From the NCBI GenBank assembly GCA_947373495.1, contig CANBXZ010000003.1:1-63483 (forward strand): a DNA stretch of 63,483 nucleotides, written 5' to 3'. This stretch comes from Acetobacteraceae bacterium. Its GTDB lineage: Bacteria; Pseudomonadota; Alphaproteobacteria; Acetobacterales; Acetobacteraceae. Position numbers and translations under genes: made by a program. Positions 1 through 8,469 of this stretch are shown here, one piece after another (within the stretch, counting starts at the first letter, position 1; each line of letters starts with the position of its first letter). The notes beneath the pieces were generated by a model, which saw only the letters and a list, made by a program, of their open reading frames with translations, had not been told where the DNA came from and made no database searches.

Positions 1-1415
1 CGCAGCCGCAGGGTGCCCTCGTAGCGGCCCGACGGCGTGCCTTCCGGCACCCGCAGCAGAATGTTCAGCCGGCGCGGCAGGCCGGGTTGCAGCCGCAGCT
101 TGTCCATTTCGCCGCGCAATTGCTCGGCTTCCAGGGTCAGTTGGCCGGCGCTGGGGTTGTGCCGGGTGTAGCGCCAATGGCCCCAGCGCAATTCGGCCGG
201 CAGCGCCAGGCCGGCGCGGCTGGGCGGGGTCAGTTCCACCTGCGGCGCGGCATCCGCGGTGGGGGCCAGCGCCATCACGTCCACCCAGCCGAGCGTGCCC
301 GGCGCGATCTGCGGCGGCGCGCTGGTGGCGCCGGGCTGCCAATCCGCCTGGGCGGGCTGGCCTTCCGGCAGCAGGCCGAGCGTCAGCCGGGCGGGCACGA
401 CGCCGTGGCGCGGCCCCACCACCGGCCAGGCTTCCAGCACCCGTTCACGCCGCGCCGCCTGCACCTGCGCCAGCACGGCGCGGTTGCCCGCGGCCGGTTC
501 CACCAGCATGGCACCGAGGAAGGTGCTTTCCACATTGCTGCCGGCCAGTTCCACCACCAGCCGGCCATCGGCCACCGTCACCTCTCGCGTCAGCAGGCCA
601 CCGCGGCGGGCGGCGAAGGCGGTCCAGGGGTCGGTCACGTCCTCGGTCTCGCGGCCGGCCAGGTATTCCTGGCGCAGCCAGCGTTCCGGGGTGTGCAGGT
701 ATTCCAGCATGGTCTCGCCATTCACCCGGATGCGGCGCTGCACCGGGTGCGGCACGTATTCCCAGTCGCCGATGTCCTCCACCCACAGGGAGACGGTCCA
801 GCGCCCGTTCGGCCAAGGTTGCTCGAAGCGTTCCACCCCGCGCTGGCCGGTGCCGATCAGCGGGTGTTCGCCGCTGCGGCGAATGGGCACGCGCGGGCTG
901 GCGCCGCTGCGGATGCGGGCGTCATCCGGCGCCACCCGGGTGAAGCCGGGGAAGACCGGTGCCTCCAGCGGGCCGAATTGCAGCGCGGCGACACCGGGCG
1001 GAAACGCCAGCGGCGGCACCGCCTCCAGCGCCGTTACCCGCACCTGCGGCGCGCCATAGCCGGTGTTGATGATGACCCGGCGCAGCGCGGCGGGGTTCAG
1101 GAAGCGCCCGGACGGGGTGCGCCAGGCGGTGGGCGCGGTGCGGATGCGGAACGGCCCCGGCAGCACCGTGCGTTCCAGTTCATGCCGGGTGGCGTAGCTG
1201 GCGGATTGCGCGTCGTCGATCCGCAGCACCAGCACCACCGGCGTGGGGTTGGGGTTTTCCCCCACCAGCAGCAGTTCGGCGGCGCCGGACAGGTCCAGCG
1301 TGGCTTCCAGCGGCAGCGGGGTGCTGGCCGGGCGGAAGCCGGGCAGCGATTGCGCCCGGGCACCGGCCAGGGCCAGCAGCAAGGGCAGCGTCAGGGTGAG
1401 CAGATGCTTGAACAT
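1..1415 (-). CDS. secreted protein of unknown function (3' end outside window)
   Basis: The frame stays open from an ATG at 1415 to the window edge, giving about 471 residues with no stop. The N-terminus is a classic signal peptide: Met-Phe-Lys-His, a Leu-rich core, then Ala-Arg-Ala-Gln, so the protein is exported. The mature part is rich in beta-strand-like segments. It contains a stretch resembling a carbohydrate-binding or malectin-like beta-sandwich (Trp-Thr-Val-Ser-Leu-Trp-Val-Glu-Asp, later a V-x-V-N-G-E segment and an alternating hydrophobic strand before GAMLVEP). The last visible residues, near GRYEGTLRL, look like another immunoglobulin-like strand. I do not recognise the family. 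It diverges from the amidohydrolase at 1543, so the roughly 130 bp between them should hold both promoters. Confidence 0.6.
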   Translation of the reverse strand, partial: MFKHLLTLTLPLLLALAGARAQSLPGFRPASTPLPLEATLDLSGAAELLLVGENPNPTPVVLVLRIDDAQSASYATRHELERTVLPGPFRIRTAPTAWRTPSGRFLNPAALRRVIINTGYGAPQVRVTALEAVPPLAFPPGVAALQFGPLEAPVFPGFTRVAPDDARIRSGASPRVPIRRSGEHPLIGTGQRGVERFEQPWPNGRWTVSLWVEDIGDWEYVPHPVQRRIRVNGETMLEYLHTPERWLRQEYLAGRETEDVTDPWTAFAARRGGLLTREVTVADGRLVVELAGSNVESTFLGAMLVEPAAGNRAVLAQVQAARRERVLEAWPVVGPRHGVVPARLTLGLLPEGQPAQADWQPGATSAPPQIAPGTLGWVDVMALAPTADAAPQVELTPPSRAGLALPAELRWGHWRYTRHNPSAGQLTLEAEQLRGEMDKLRLQPGLPRRLNILLRVPEGTPSGRYEGTLRL

Positions 1416-1542
1416 GTCGGCGCCAGTGCAAGCCACGCGCCGGCATTGTGCAAGGCAGGCCGCGAGGGGGCGAGCCCCTTGCCTCGGCGGCGGCGACTGT
1501 TCCACTCTGGCGCCAAGCAGACCCCGAAGGGAGGAGGACACC

Positions 1543-3036
1543 ATGCGTTTCCTGAGCGACGACGACATGGCCCGGGTGACCGGCGCCGAGGAAGCCGCCC
1601 TGCCCACGCCGATCCCGATGCAGATCGTCTCCTCCGAGGAATACCTGCCCACGCCGCAGACGGCGCAGCAGAAGGAGGTCCAGGCCCGGCTGGTCGCGTT
1701 CTCCGACGGCATGGCGAAGAAGCTGGGGCAGTCCCGGCGGGGCTTCTGGCAGTCCGCCGCCGGGTTCGCCGCCGCCTTCCTGGCGATGAACGAGACCTAT
1801 GGCGAGGTGTTCAAGGTCTCCCGCGCCGAAGCCGCCGAGCCGGAGCGCGCCGCGGCCCGCGCCAAGGACCTTTCCGGCCAGTTCATCATGGACATGCACA
1901 CCCACTTCCTGCGCGACGACACCCGCCTGGTGGGCTTCGTGAGCATGCGCGAGGCGGTGGGCCGCGCCGGCTGGAACCGCGCGCTGGCGGAACGGCCGCA
2001 AACCTTGGACGACGTGAAGTTCAACAACTACTTCAAGGAAATCTACCTGGATTCGGACACCAAGGTGGCGATGATCTCCTCCGCCCCGTCCGACGTGCCG
2101 GAAGACTGGTTCCTGACCAACGACATGACGGTGCAGGCCCGCAAGCGCGTCAACGACGCCGCCGGCACCAGGCGGATGATGGCGCATGCCATCTTCACCC
2201 CCGGCCAGCCCGGCTGGCTGGAGGAGGTGGACCGCGCGATCGAGACGCTGAAGCCCGACGCCTTCAAGGGCTACACCATCGGTGACAACACCCATAAGGA
2301 CAAAAGCCAGTTCCCCTGGCGGCTGGACGACGAGAAGCTGGTCTACCCGGCCTATGAACGCTTCGTCCGCGCCGGGCTGAAGAACGTGTGCATCCACAAG
2401 GGCCTGTTCAGCCCGGCGGTGGAAGCCCGCTTCCCCCACCTGGCGCCCTATGCGGATGTGCGGGACGTGGGCAAGGCGGCGAAGGACTGGCCGCAGCTCA
2501 ACTTCATCGTCTACCACGGCGGCTATCGCCATGTGGGCGGCGACCCGGCGGTGGCCATGGCGGAATTCGACCAGACCGGCCGTTCCAGCTGGGTCTCGGA
2601 CCTGGCGGAGATACCGGCCAAGTATGGCGTGCGCAATGTCTATGCCGATGTCGGCCAGCTCTTCGCCCACTCCACCGTCAGCCAGCCGCGGCTGGCCGCC
2701 GCGCTGATGGGCATTCTGATAAAAGGCATGGGCGCCGACCACATCTGCTGGGGCACCGACGCGCTGTGGACCGGCAGCCCGCAATGGCAGATCGAGGCGC
2801 TGCGCCGGCTGGAGATTCCGGAGGATATGCGCCGCCGCTACGGCTTCGCCCCGCTCGGCGCCGCCGATGGCCCGGTGAAGTCGGCGATCTTCGGGGGGAA
2901 CAACCAGCGCCTGTACAACTACCAGCGCAGCGCCGAACTGGGCACCACCGACCGCTTCGCCAGCATCAAGGCCGAATACGATGCCGCCGGCGGCGACCGC
3001 AGCAACCTGCGCTACGGCTATGTGCTGAACGGCTGA
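1543..3036 (+). CDS. amidohydrolase-2 family metal-dependent hydrolase with long N-terminal extension
   Basis: Encodes 497 residues. The ATG at 1543 follows a strong Shine-Dalgarno (gggaggagga) at about 8 nt; upstream in-frame ATGs lack one. The metal-site motif MDMHTHF opens the TIM-barrel domain about residue 115. YHGGYRH and the C-terminal CWGTDALW (the Asp that closes amidohydrolase metal sites) follow, as in the amidohydrolase-2/decarboxylase family. Residues about 70-100 read SRRGFW, then a hydrophobic Ala-rich stretch, then an A-E-A-A-E end. This looks like a Tat signal displaced well inside the protein, so secretion is possible but unproven. Substrate unknown. WcbI follows after 35 nt and may be cotranscribed. 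Confidence 0.8.
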   Translation: MRFLSDDDMARVTGAEEAALPTPIPMQIVSSEEYLPTPQTAQQKEVQARLVAFSDGMAKKLGQSRRGFWQSAAGFAAAFLAMNETYGEVFKVSRAEAAEPERAAARAKDLSGQFIMDMHTHFLRDDTRLVGFVSMREAVGRAGWNRALAERPQTLDDVKFNNYFKEIYLDSDTKVAMISSAPSDVPEDWFLTNDMTVQARKRVNDAAGTRRMMAHAIFTPGQPGWLEEVDRAIETLKPDAFKGYTIGDNTHKDKSQFPWRLDDEKLVYPAYERFVRAGLKNVCIHKGLFSPAVEARFPHLAPYADVRDVGKAAKDWPQLNFIVYHGGYRHVGGDPAVAMAEFDQTGRSSWVSDLAEIPAKYGVRNVYADVGQLFAHSTVSQPRLAAALMGILIKGMGADHICWGTDALWTGSPQWQIEALRRLEIPEDMRRRYGFAPLGAADGPVKSAIFGGNNQRLYNYQRSAELGTTDRFASIKAEYDAAGGDRSNLRYGYVLNG

Positions 3037-3071
3037 ACTGCTACCCCGGCGGCGGCAGGGGTGGTGACGCG

Positions 3072-3917
3072 ATGAAGCTGGCGGTGCTGGGCAATTGCCA
3101 GGCGCAGATCCTGGAAGGGCTGTTCACCGTCGGCAGCCCCGGCGTTGCAGTGCAGTGCCTGCCGCCGAACTACACCCTGACCGAGGCCATGGCCGACAGC
3201 ACCCTGGCGGTACTGGACAGCTGCGACCTGGTGCTGGCCCAGCGCGTGGCGGAGGACTTCCCCCTGCCCTGGCTGCGCCCCTCGGCGCTGCGGGCACGGC
3301 TGGGCCGCCGGATGGTGACCTGGCCCAACATCTACTTCGACGGCTATTTCCCCGGCGTGCGCTACCTGTACCTGGAAGGCTGGCACAAGGTGGGCAGCCC
3401 GCTGGGGGAGTATCACCTGCAGGTGGTGATGGACTGCTTCCAGCGTGGCGAAACCGCCGCCTCCGCCACCGCCGCGCTGTGCGGGCCGGCGGCGCTGGGG
3501 CCGGAAGCTGACCCGGTCGCAGCCTCTCTCGCCGCCTTGCAGGCGCGCGAGCAAGGGCTGGATGTGCGGATTTCGGACTATCTGGGGGCGCAGGTCCTCG
3601 CCCAGCCCTGCTGCTTCACCCCCAACCATCCGCGACGCTTCGTGCTGGTGGAAATGTGTCGCCGGCTGGCCGGCGCCGGCGGCTTCCGCTTCGCCGAGCC
3701 GAACGGCGCGCAGGAATTGGACAGCATCCAGATCCCGCCCTGGCCCGCCATCACGCAGCGCCATCACCTCGGCTTCCCAGCCCCGCCGCGCTTCATTGGG
3801 GTGGAGGTGACGGCGGTGCGGCCCGGCCTGGTGGAACTGGGCGGGGCGCGGGAATACTGGCCGGCGGAGTTGGTCGAGCAGTTCTATCGCATCTACGACC
3901 TGGCCCTGCCGCACTGA
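3072..3917 (+). CDS. WcbI-type polysaccharide biosynthesis/transfer protein
   Basis: Encodes 281 residues from the ATG at 3072. The N-terminus KLAVLGNCQAQ is the signature opening of the WcbI family, a fold related to acyl/glycosyl-modifying enzymes of capsule clusters, where GNCQ forms the nucleotide/CoA-binding start. Further family-like features are an NIYFDGYFPG segment near residue 97 and a C-terminal QFYRIYDL helix. No signal peptide or membrane span is seen, so it is probably cytoplasmic. In known systems WcbI helps build capsular polysaccharide. Here it is not inside a capsule cluster, although glycosyltransferase and methyltransferase genes lie at 30-33 kb. Family assignment is good; substrate unknown. 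Confidence 0.75.
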   Translation: MKLAVLGNCQAQILEGLFTVGSPGVAVQCLPPNYTLTEAMADSTLAVLDSCDLVLAQRVAEDFPLPWLRPSALRARLGRRMVTWPNIYFDGYFPGVRYLYLEGWHKVGSPLGEYHLQVVMDCFQRGETAASATAALCGPAALGPEADPVAASLAALQAREQGLDVRISDYLGAQVLAQPCCFTPNHPRRFVLVEMCRRLAGAGGFRFAEPNGAQELDSIQIPPWPAITQRHHLGFPAPPRFIGVEVTAVRPGLVELGGAREYWPAELVEQFYRIYDLALPH

Positions 3918-3971
3918 ACCTTGGCGCGAGGCGCATTCCCCTCCGGGGGAGAACTGGGCTAGCCTGCCGCG

Positions 3972-4631
3972 GTGAATATCCTCTCCCCGCCCCGCACCCG
4001 GCTGCAGATCGAGGTTGTGTACGACCTGGTCTGCCCCTGGTGCCACCTGGGCATCCGCCGGTTGCGTCGCGCCCTGGCCGCCCGGCCGGATGTGCTGGCC
4101 GAGCTGGTCTGGCGGCCCTTCCTGCTGAACCCCGATCTGGCGCCCAACGGTGTGGCCCGGCAGGACTACATGGTGCGCAAGTTCGGCGGTGAGGAACGCG
4201 CCCGCCGGCTGCACGGCACCATCGCCGAACTCGGCCGGTCCGAGGGCATCGAGTTCCGCTTCGACCTGATCCGCCGCATTCCCCAATCGCTGGACGCGCA
4301 CCGCCTGGTTCGCTGGGCCGGGCGGTTCAACCTGGCCGACCCGCTGGTGGAGGCGCTGTTCGACGGCTATTTCGCCGAGGGCGCCGATATCGGCGACACC
4401 GCGGCACTGGCAACCATCGCCGCCCAGGTCGGGCTGGACCCGGTGGCGGCGCGCCGCTTCCTGGGCACCGGGGCCGAGGTGGAGGGCGTGCACGGCGACA
4501 ACCTGCGGGCCCATCGCCTGGGCATCAACGGCGTGCCCTGCTTCGTCATCGGCGGCCGCCACGCCATTGCGGGCGCACAGGAGCCGGAGGTTTTGGAGCG
4601 ACTGCTGGACGTGGCGCTGCTGGACGAATAG
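3972..4631 (+). CDS. DsbA-family (FrnE/HCCA-isomerase type) thiol oxidoreductase
   Basis: Encodes 219 residues from a GTG at 3972. A CPWC active site sits at residues 21-24 directly after the first beta strand, the hallmark of cytoplasmic FrnE-like DsbA proteins. The GVPCFVIGG segment near residue 190 supplies the cis-proline loop and thioredoxin-fold return strand. No signal peptide is present, so it acts in the cytoplasm as a disulfide oxidoreductase or isomerase. Its last 86 bp are overlapped by the 3' end of the convergent mfd gene, so the two C-termini share DNA on opposite strands. Confidence 0.85.
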   Translation: MNILSPPRTRLQIEVVYDLVCPWCHLGIRRLRRALAARPDVLAELVWRPFLLNPDLAPNGVARQDYMVRKFGGEERARRLHGTIAELGRSEGIEFRFDLIRRIPQSLDAHRLVRWAGRFNLADPLVEALFDGYFAEGADIGDTAALATIAAQVGLDPVAARRFLGTGAEVEGVHGDNLRAHRLGINGVPCFVIGGRHAIAGAQEPEVLERLLDVALLDE

Positions 4632-7600
4632 GCCGCGGCGGCGGCTCTATCGCCCGTACATTGGTGGAGGTGGCCACCTTCGCCAGCGCGCCCATCAACT
4701 CCTTCGCCACCCGCACCCGCTGGGCCAATTGCATGTCCCGCAGCAGCGCCAGCTTGTGGTCCGGCCGCAGCTTCACCAGGCCCTTCTGCGCGCCGACCCA
4801 CACCACCATGCCTTCGGGGTTGCGCGGCGTGTTCTTGAAGAAGCTGAGCACGATGCCCTTCGGCCCGGCGTCCAGCTTCTCCACCCCCGCCACCTTGCAC
4901 AGCGCCTTGATGGCGACGACCTGGAGCAGGTTTTCCACCTCCTCCGGCAGCTTGCCGAAGCGGTCGGCCAACTCGGCACCCATCGCTTCCACCTCGGCCT
5001 CATTCGCCAGGCTGCCGATGCGCCGGTACAGGCCCAGCCGCACCGGCAGGTCCTTCACGTAGCTTTCCGGGATCAGCACCGGCAGGCCCAGGTTGATGTT
5101 GGGGGTGAAGTCGCGGGCGCGCTCGGCTTCGGACTTGGTCTTGTTGGTGCCGGACTTCAGGTCGGCCACGGCTTCTTCCAGCATCTGCTGGTACAGCTCG
5201 ATGCCCACCTCGCGGATATGGCCGCTCTGTTCGTCGCCCAGCAGGTTGCCGGCGCCGCGGATGTCGAGGTCGTGGCTGGCCAGGGTGAAGCCGGCGCCCA
5301 GGTTGTCCAGCGTCTGCATCACCTCCAGCCGCTTCTGCGCCGCCGGGCTGAGCTTGTGGCTGGGCGGCCAGGTCAGGTAGGCGTAGCCGCGCTGCTTGCC
5401 GCGGCCAACCCGGCCGCGCAGCTGGTACAGCTGGCCCAGGCCGAACATGTCGGCGCGGTGGATCAGCAGCGTGTTCACCGCCGGCATGTCCAGCCCACTT
5501 TCCACGATATTGGTGGACAGCAGCACGTCGTACTTGCCGTCGCCGAACTCGGTCATCACCTTCTCAAGCTGGGTTGGCGCCAATTGGCCATGCGCTTCCA
5601 CGATCCGCGCCTCGGGCACGATCTCGCGCAGGCGTTCGCTGACCTTCAGCATGTCCTCCAGCCGCGGCACCACGCAGAAGATCTGCCCGCCGCGGAAGCG
5701 TTCGCGCTGGATGGCTTCGCGCAGCACCACCGGGTCCCACGGCATGATGAAGGTGCGCACCGCCAGGCGGTCCACCGGCGGCGTGGCGATGACGCTCATC
5801 TCCCGCACCCCGGTCAGCGCCAGTTGCAGCGTGCGCGGAATGGGCGTGGCGGTCAGCGTCAGCACGTGCACGTCGGTCTTCAGCGACTTCAGGCGTTCCT
5901 TGTGGGCCACGCCGAAATGCTGTTCCTCATCCACGATCACCATGCCCAGGTCGGCGAATTCCACCCCCTTGGCCAGCAGCGCATGGGTGCCGATGACGAT
6001 GTTGATGCTGCCATCCTTCAGCCCGTCGCGCACCTTGGTGGCGTCCTTGGCCGTGACCATGCGCGACAGCTGCGCCACCTTGATGGGCAGGCCGGCGAAG
6101 CGAGCCTCGAAGGTGCGGGAATGCTGGCGGGACAGCAGCGTGGTCGGCACCACCACCGCCACCTGGGCGCCGGTCATCGCCACCACGAAGGCGGCGCGCA
6201 GCGCCACCTCGGTCTTGCCGAAGCCGACATCGCCGCAAATCAGGCGGTCCATCGGCCGGCCACAGGAAAGGTCTTCCAGGATATCGGCGATGGCGCGCAG
6301 CTGGTCGTCGGTTTCGGCGAAGGGGAAGCGGGCGCAGAACTCGTCCCAGGTGCCTTCCGGCGGCGTGGCCAGCGTGCCTTCCTTCATCTGCCGCTCGGCG
6401 GCGATGCGGATCAACTGGCCCGCCATGTCCTGGATGCGCTGCTTGGCCTTGGACTTGCGGTTCTGCCAGGAAACCCCGCCCAGCTTGTCCAGCGCCACGC
6501 CCTGGCCTTCGCTGCCGAAGCGGCTCAGGACCTCGATATTCTCCACCGGCAGGAACAGCTTGTCGCCGCCATCATAGACCAGGCGCAGGCAGTCATGCGC
6601 GGCGCCGGAAACCTGCAGGGTCTCCAGCCCGTCATAGCGGCCGATGCCGTGGTCCTGGTGCACCACCAGGTCGCCCTGCTCGATGCCGGTGGCATCGGCG
6701 ATGAACTGGTCGGCGCGCTTGCGGCGGCGCGGCGGCCGGGCGATGCGCTCGCCCAGCAGGTCCTGCTCGCCCACCACGGCCAGGCCGCCGCCGACGAAGC
6801 CGCGTTCCAACCCCAGGATCGCCAGCGCCACCACGCCCTTGGGCAGCCGGGCGGCTTCGGCATGGCTTTCGATGCCCTGGGCTTCCAGGCCGTTTTCCCG
6901 CAGCAGGTTGGCCAGCCGTTCGCGCGAACCACGGGTCCAGGCCGCCAGCACCGGCCGGGTGCCGCGTTCCAGCAGCACCTGGGCGTGTTCGGCATAGGCG
7001 GCGAAGACGTTCTGGCCGCTGGTCCGGGCGTCGGTGAACAGCCGGCCGGGGCGGCCACCGGCCTCGATGCCCTCGGCGCCATCGGGCTTGCTGAACGGGG
7101 CGAACTGGAAGCTGGGGGCGCGGCCCAGCATCTCCTCCCAATGGTGCCGGGCCAGGTACAGCCGGCCGGGCGGCGCCGGGCGATAGGGCACCTCGCCTTC
7201 ATGCGTGCGCACCGGCTGGCGGCGGGCCTCGTAGTGGTCGGCCACCATTTCCAGCCGCGCGGTCAGTACTTCCTGCACCTGGTAGTCCAGGCTGATGCTG
7301 GCGCCTTCCAGATAGTCCGGCAGGGTTTCCATCTGCTCGTGGAACAGCCCGGCCCAGTGCTCCATGCCCGGGTGGCGGCGGCCGGCGGTGATGCTCACAT
7401 ACAGCGGGTCCTCGGCCGAGGCGGCGCCGAACAGCTCCCGGTAGCCGGTGCGGAAGCGGGCGATGCTCTCGGCATCCAGGAACACCTCGCCCACCGGGCG
7501 CAGCACCAGCTCGGCCAGCTTGTCGCCGCTGCGCTGGGTTTCGGTGGCGAAGCGGCGGATGCTTTCCACCTCGTCGCCGAACAGGTCGATCCGGATCGGG

Positions 7601-8103
7601 TCGGCCTCGCCGGCCGGGAACACGTCCACGATGCCGCCGCGCATGGCGTATTCGCCATGTTCCATCACCGTGCCGGTGCGGCCATAGCCATTGGCTTCCA
7701 GGAAGGCCGCCAACTTCTCCGGCGCCACCCGGCCGCCCGGCTTCAAGGCCATGACGGAGCCAAGGAAGGCGGCGCGCGGCGGCACCCGCTGCACCATGGC
7801 GTTCACCGTGGTCACCACGATGCGCGGCCGGTCCCCCGGCTCCAGCAGCCGGGTCAGGGTGGCGACGCGCTCGGCCACGATCTCGGGGTTCGGGGAAACC
7901 CGGTCATACGGCAGGCAGTCCCAGGCCGGGAAGCGCAGCACCTCCACCTCGGGCGCGAAGAAACCCAAGGCTTCCGCCAGCCGCGCGGTGCGGCTGTCGT
8001 CCCGGCACACATGCAGCACCGGCGCCTCGGTCTCGGCCCGGCGGCGGGCCAGCAGCAGCGCGTCGAACCCCTCCGGCGCGCCATGGACCTGAAGGATGCT
8101 CAC
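4546..8103 (-). CDS. mfd: transcription-repair coupling factor Mfd
   Basis: Encodes 1185 residues. Mfd removes RNA polymerase stalled at lesions and recruits UvrA. Order of domains: UvrB-like N-terminal modules, a CarD-type RNA-polymerase-interacting module (about residues 477-498, DLVVHQDHGIGRYDGLE), then the RecG-like translocase with Walker A GDVGFGKT (624-631), DEEQ box (725-728) and TATPIPRTL, and the C-terminal TRCF domain. The GTG start at 8103 is chosen because it forms a GTGA overlap with the sdhE stop and gives the usual family length; a longer frame extends to 8277 but would cover sdhE. The tail after about residue 1150 is a low-complexity Pro/Arg/Ala extension that overlaps the convergent DsbA gene. 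Confidence 0.97.
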   Translation of the reverse strand: MSILQVHGAPEGFDALLLARRRAETEAPVLHVCRDDSRTARLAEALGFFAPEVEVLRFPAWDCLPYDRVSPNPEIVAERVATLTRLLEPGDRPRIVVTTVNAMVQRVPPRAAFLGSVMALKPGGRVAPEKLAAFLEANGYGRTGTVMEHGEYAMRGGIVDVFPAGEADPIRIDLFGDEVESIRRFATETQRSGDKLAELVLRPVGEVFLDAESIARFRTGYRELFGAASAEDPLYVSITAGRRHPGMEHWAGLFHEQMETLPDYLEGASISLDYQVQEVLTARLEMVADHYEARRQPVRTHEGEVPYRPAPPGRLYLARHHWEEMLGRAPSFQFAPFSKPDGAEGIEAGGRPGRLFTDARTSGQNVFAAYAEHAQVLLERGTRPVLAAWTRGSRERLANLLRENGLEAQGIESHAEAARLPKGVVALAILGLERGFVGGGLAVVGEQDLLGERIARPPRRRKRADQFIADATGIEQGDLVVHQDHGIGRYDGLETLQVSGAAHDCLRLVYDGGDKLFLPVENIEVLSRFGSEGQGVALDKLGGVSWQNRKSKAKQRIQDMAGQLIRIAAERQMKEGTLATPPEGTWDEFCARFPFAETDDQLRAIADILEDLSCGRPMDRLICGDVGFGKTEVALRAAFVVAMTGAQVAVVVPTTLLSRQHSRTFEARFAGLPIKVAQLSRMVTAKDATKVRDGLKDGSINIVIGTHALLAKGVEFADLGMVIVDEEQHFGVAHKERLKSLKTDVHVLTLTATPIPRTLQLALTGVREMSVIATPPVDRLAVRTFIMPWDPVVLREAIQRERFRGGQIFCVVPRLEDMLKVSERLREIVPEARIVEAHGQLAPTQLEKVMTEFGDGKYDVLLSTNIVESGLDMPAVNTLLIHRADMFGLGQLYQLRGRVGRGKQRGYAYLTWPPSHKLSPAAQKRLEVMQTLDNLGAGFTLASHDLDIRGAGNLLGDEQSGHIREVGIELYQQMLEEAVADLKSGTNKTKSEAERARDFTPNINLGLPVLIPESYVKDLPVRLGLYRRIGSLANEAEVEAMGAELADRFGKLPEEVENLLQVVAIKALCKVAGVEKLDAGPKGIVLSFFKNTPRNPEGMVVWVGAQKGLVKLRPDHKLALLRDMQLAQRVRVAKELMGALAKVATSTNVRAIEPPPRPIRPAAPRPAVAPKPPAPVRPQWRGGRR

Positions 8104-8432
8104 GCCTTGGCCGGGCCTTCCGGCTCGGTGGCCGGCGCCTGCGGCGGCCGCAGGTGCTCCGGCAGGCCGGCGCCGGGCAGGCCGCATTCCAGGATCAGCC
8201 GTTCCAGCATCGGGTTGGCGTGCTCGGCCGGCACCGGGCGGCGGCCACTGAGCCAATCGGCCAGGTCCACGTCCCAATGTTCCAGCGCGGCTTCCAGCTG
8301 GTCCAGTTCAGGGTCGGAAAGACCGGCGATGTGCCGGGCCACGAAGGCACCGATCATCAGGTCGGCCTCCTTGGTGCCGCGATGGTTCGCGCGGAAGACC
8401 AGGCGGCGGCGTCGGGAATCGAGTTCGGTCAT
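8100..8432 (-). CDS. sdhE: succinate dehydrogenase flavinylation factor SdhE
   Basis: Encodes 110 residues from the ATG at 8432. The N-terminus matches the SdhE family: SRRRRLVFRANHRGTKE is the conserved basic RGxxE region needed for covalent FAD attachment to SdhA. D-x-D-L-A-D-W-L-S-G follows in the last helix. The C-terminus extends about 25 residues past the usual end with a Pro/Ala-rich tail. It acts in the cytoplasm on complex II. The stop overlaps the mfd GTG start (GTGA), so the two are translationally coupled. recG starts only 37 bp away on the other strand. Confidence 0.95.
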   Translation of the reverse strand: MTELDSRRRRLVFRANHRGTKEADLMIGAFVARHIAGLSDPELDQLEAALEHWDVDLADWLSGRRPVPAEHANPMLERLILECGLPGAGLPEHLRPPQAPATEPEGPAKA

Positions 8433-8469
8433 GTCGTCGTTTCTGGCTGTCCCTGGCATATAGGGGGGT

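Noticed and set aside
4567-8463. Open frame of about 1300 codons on the plus strand opposite mfd
   Set aside because: It is an antisense shadow. Mfd on the other strand has every motif, and this frame has none and no ribosome-binding site.
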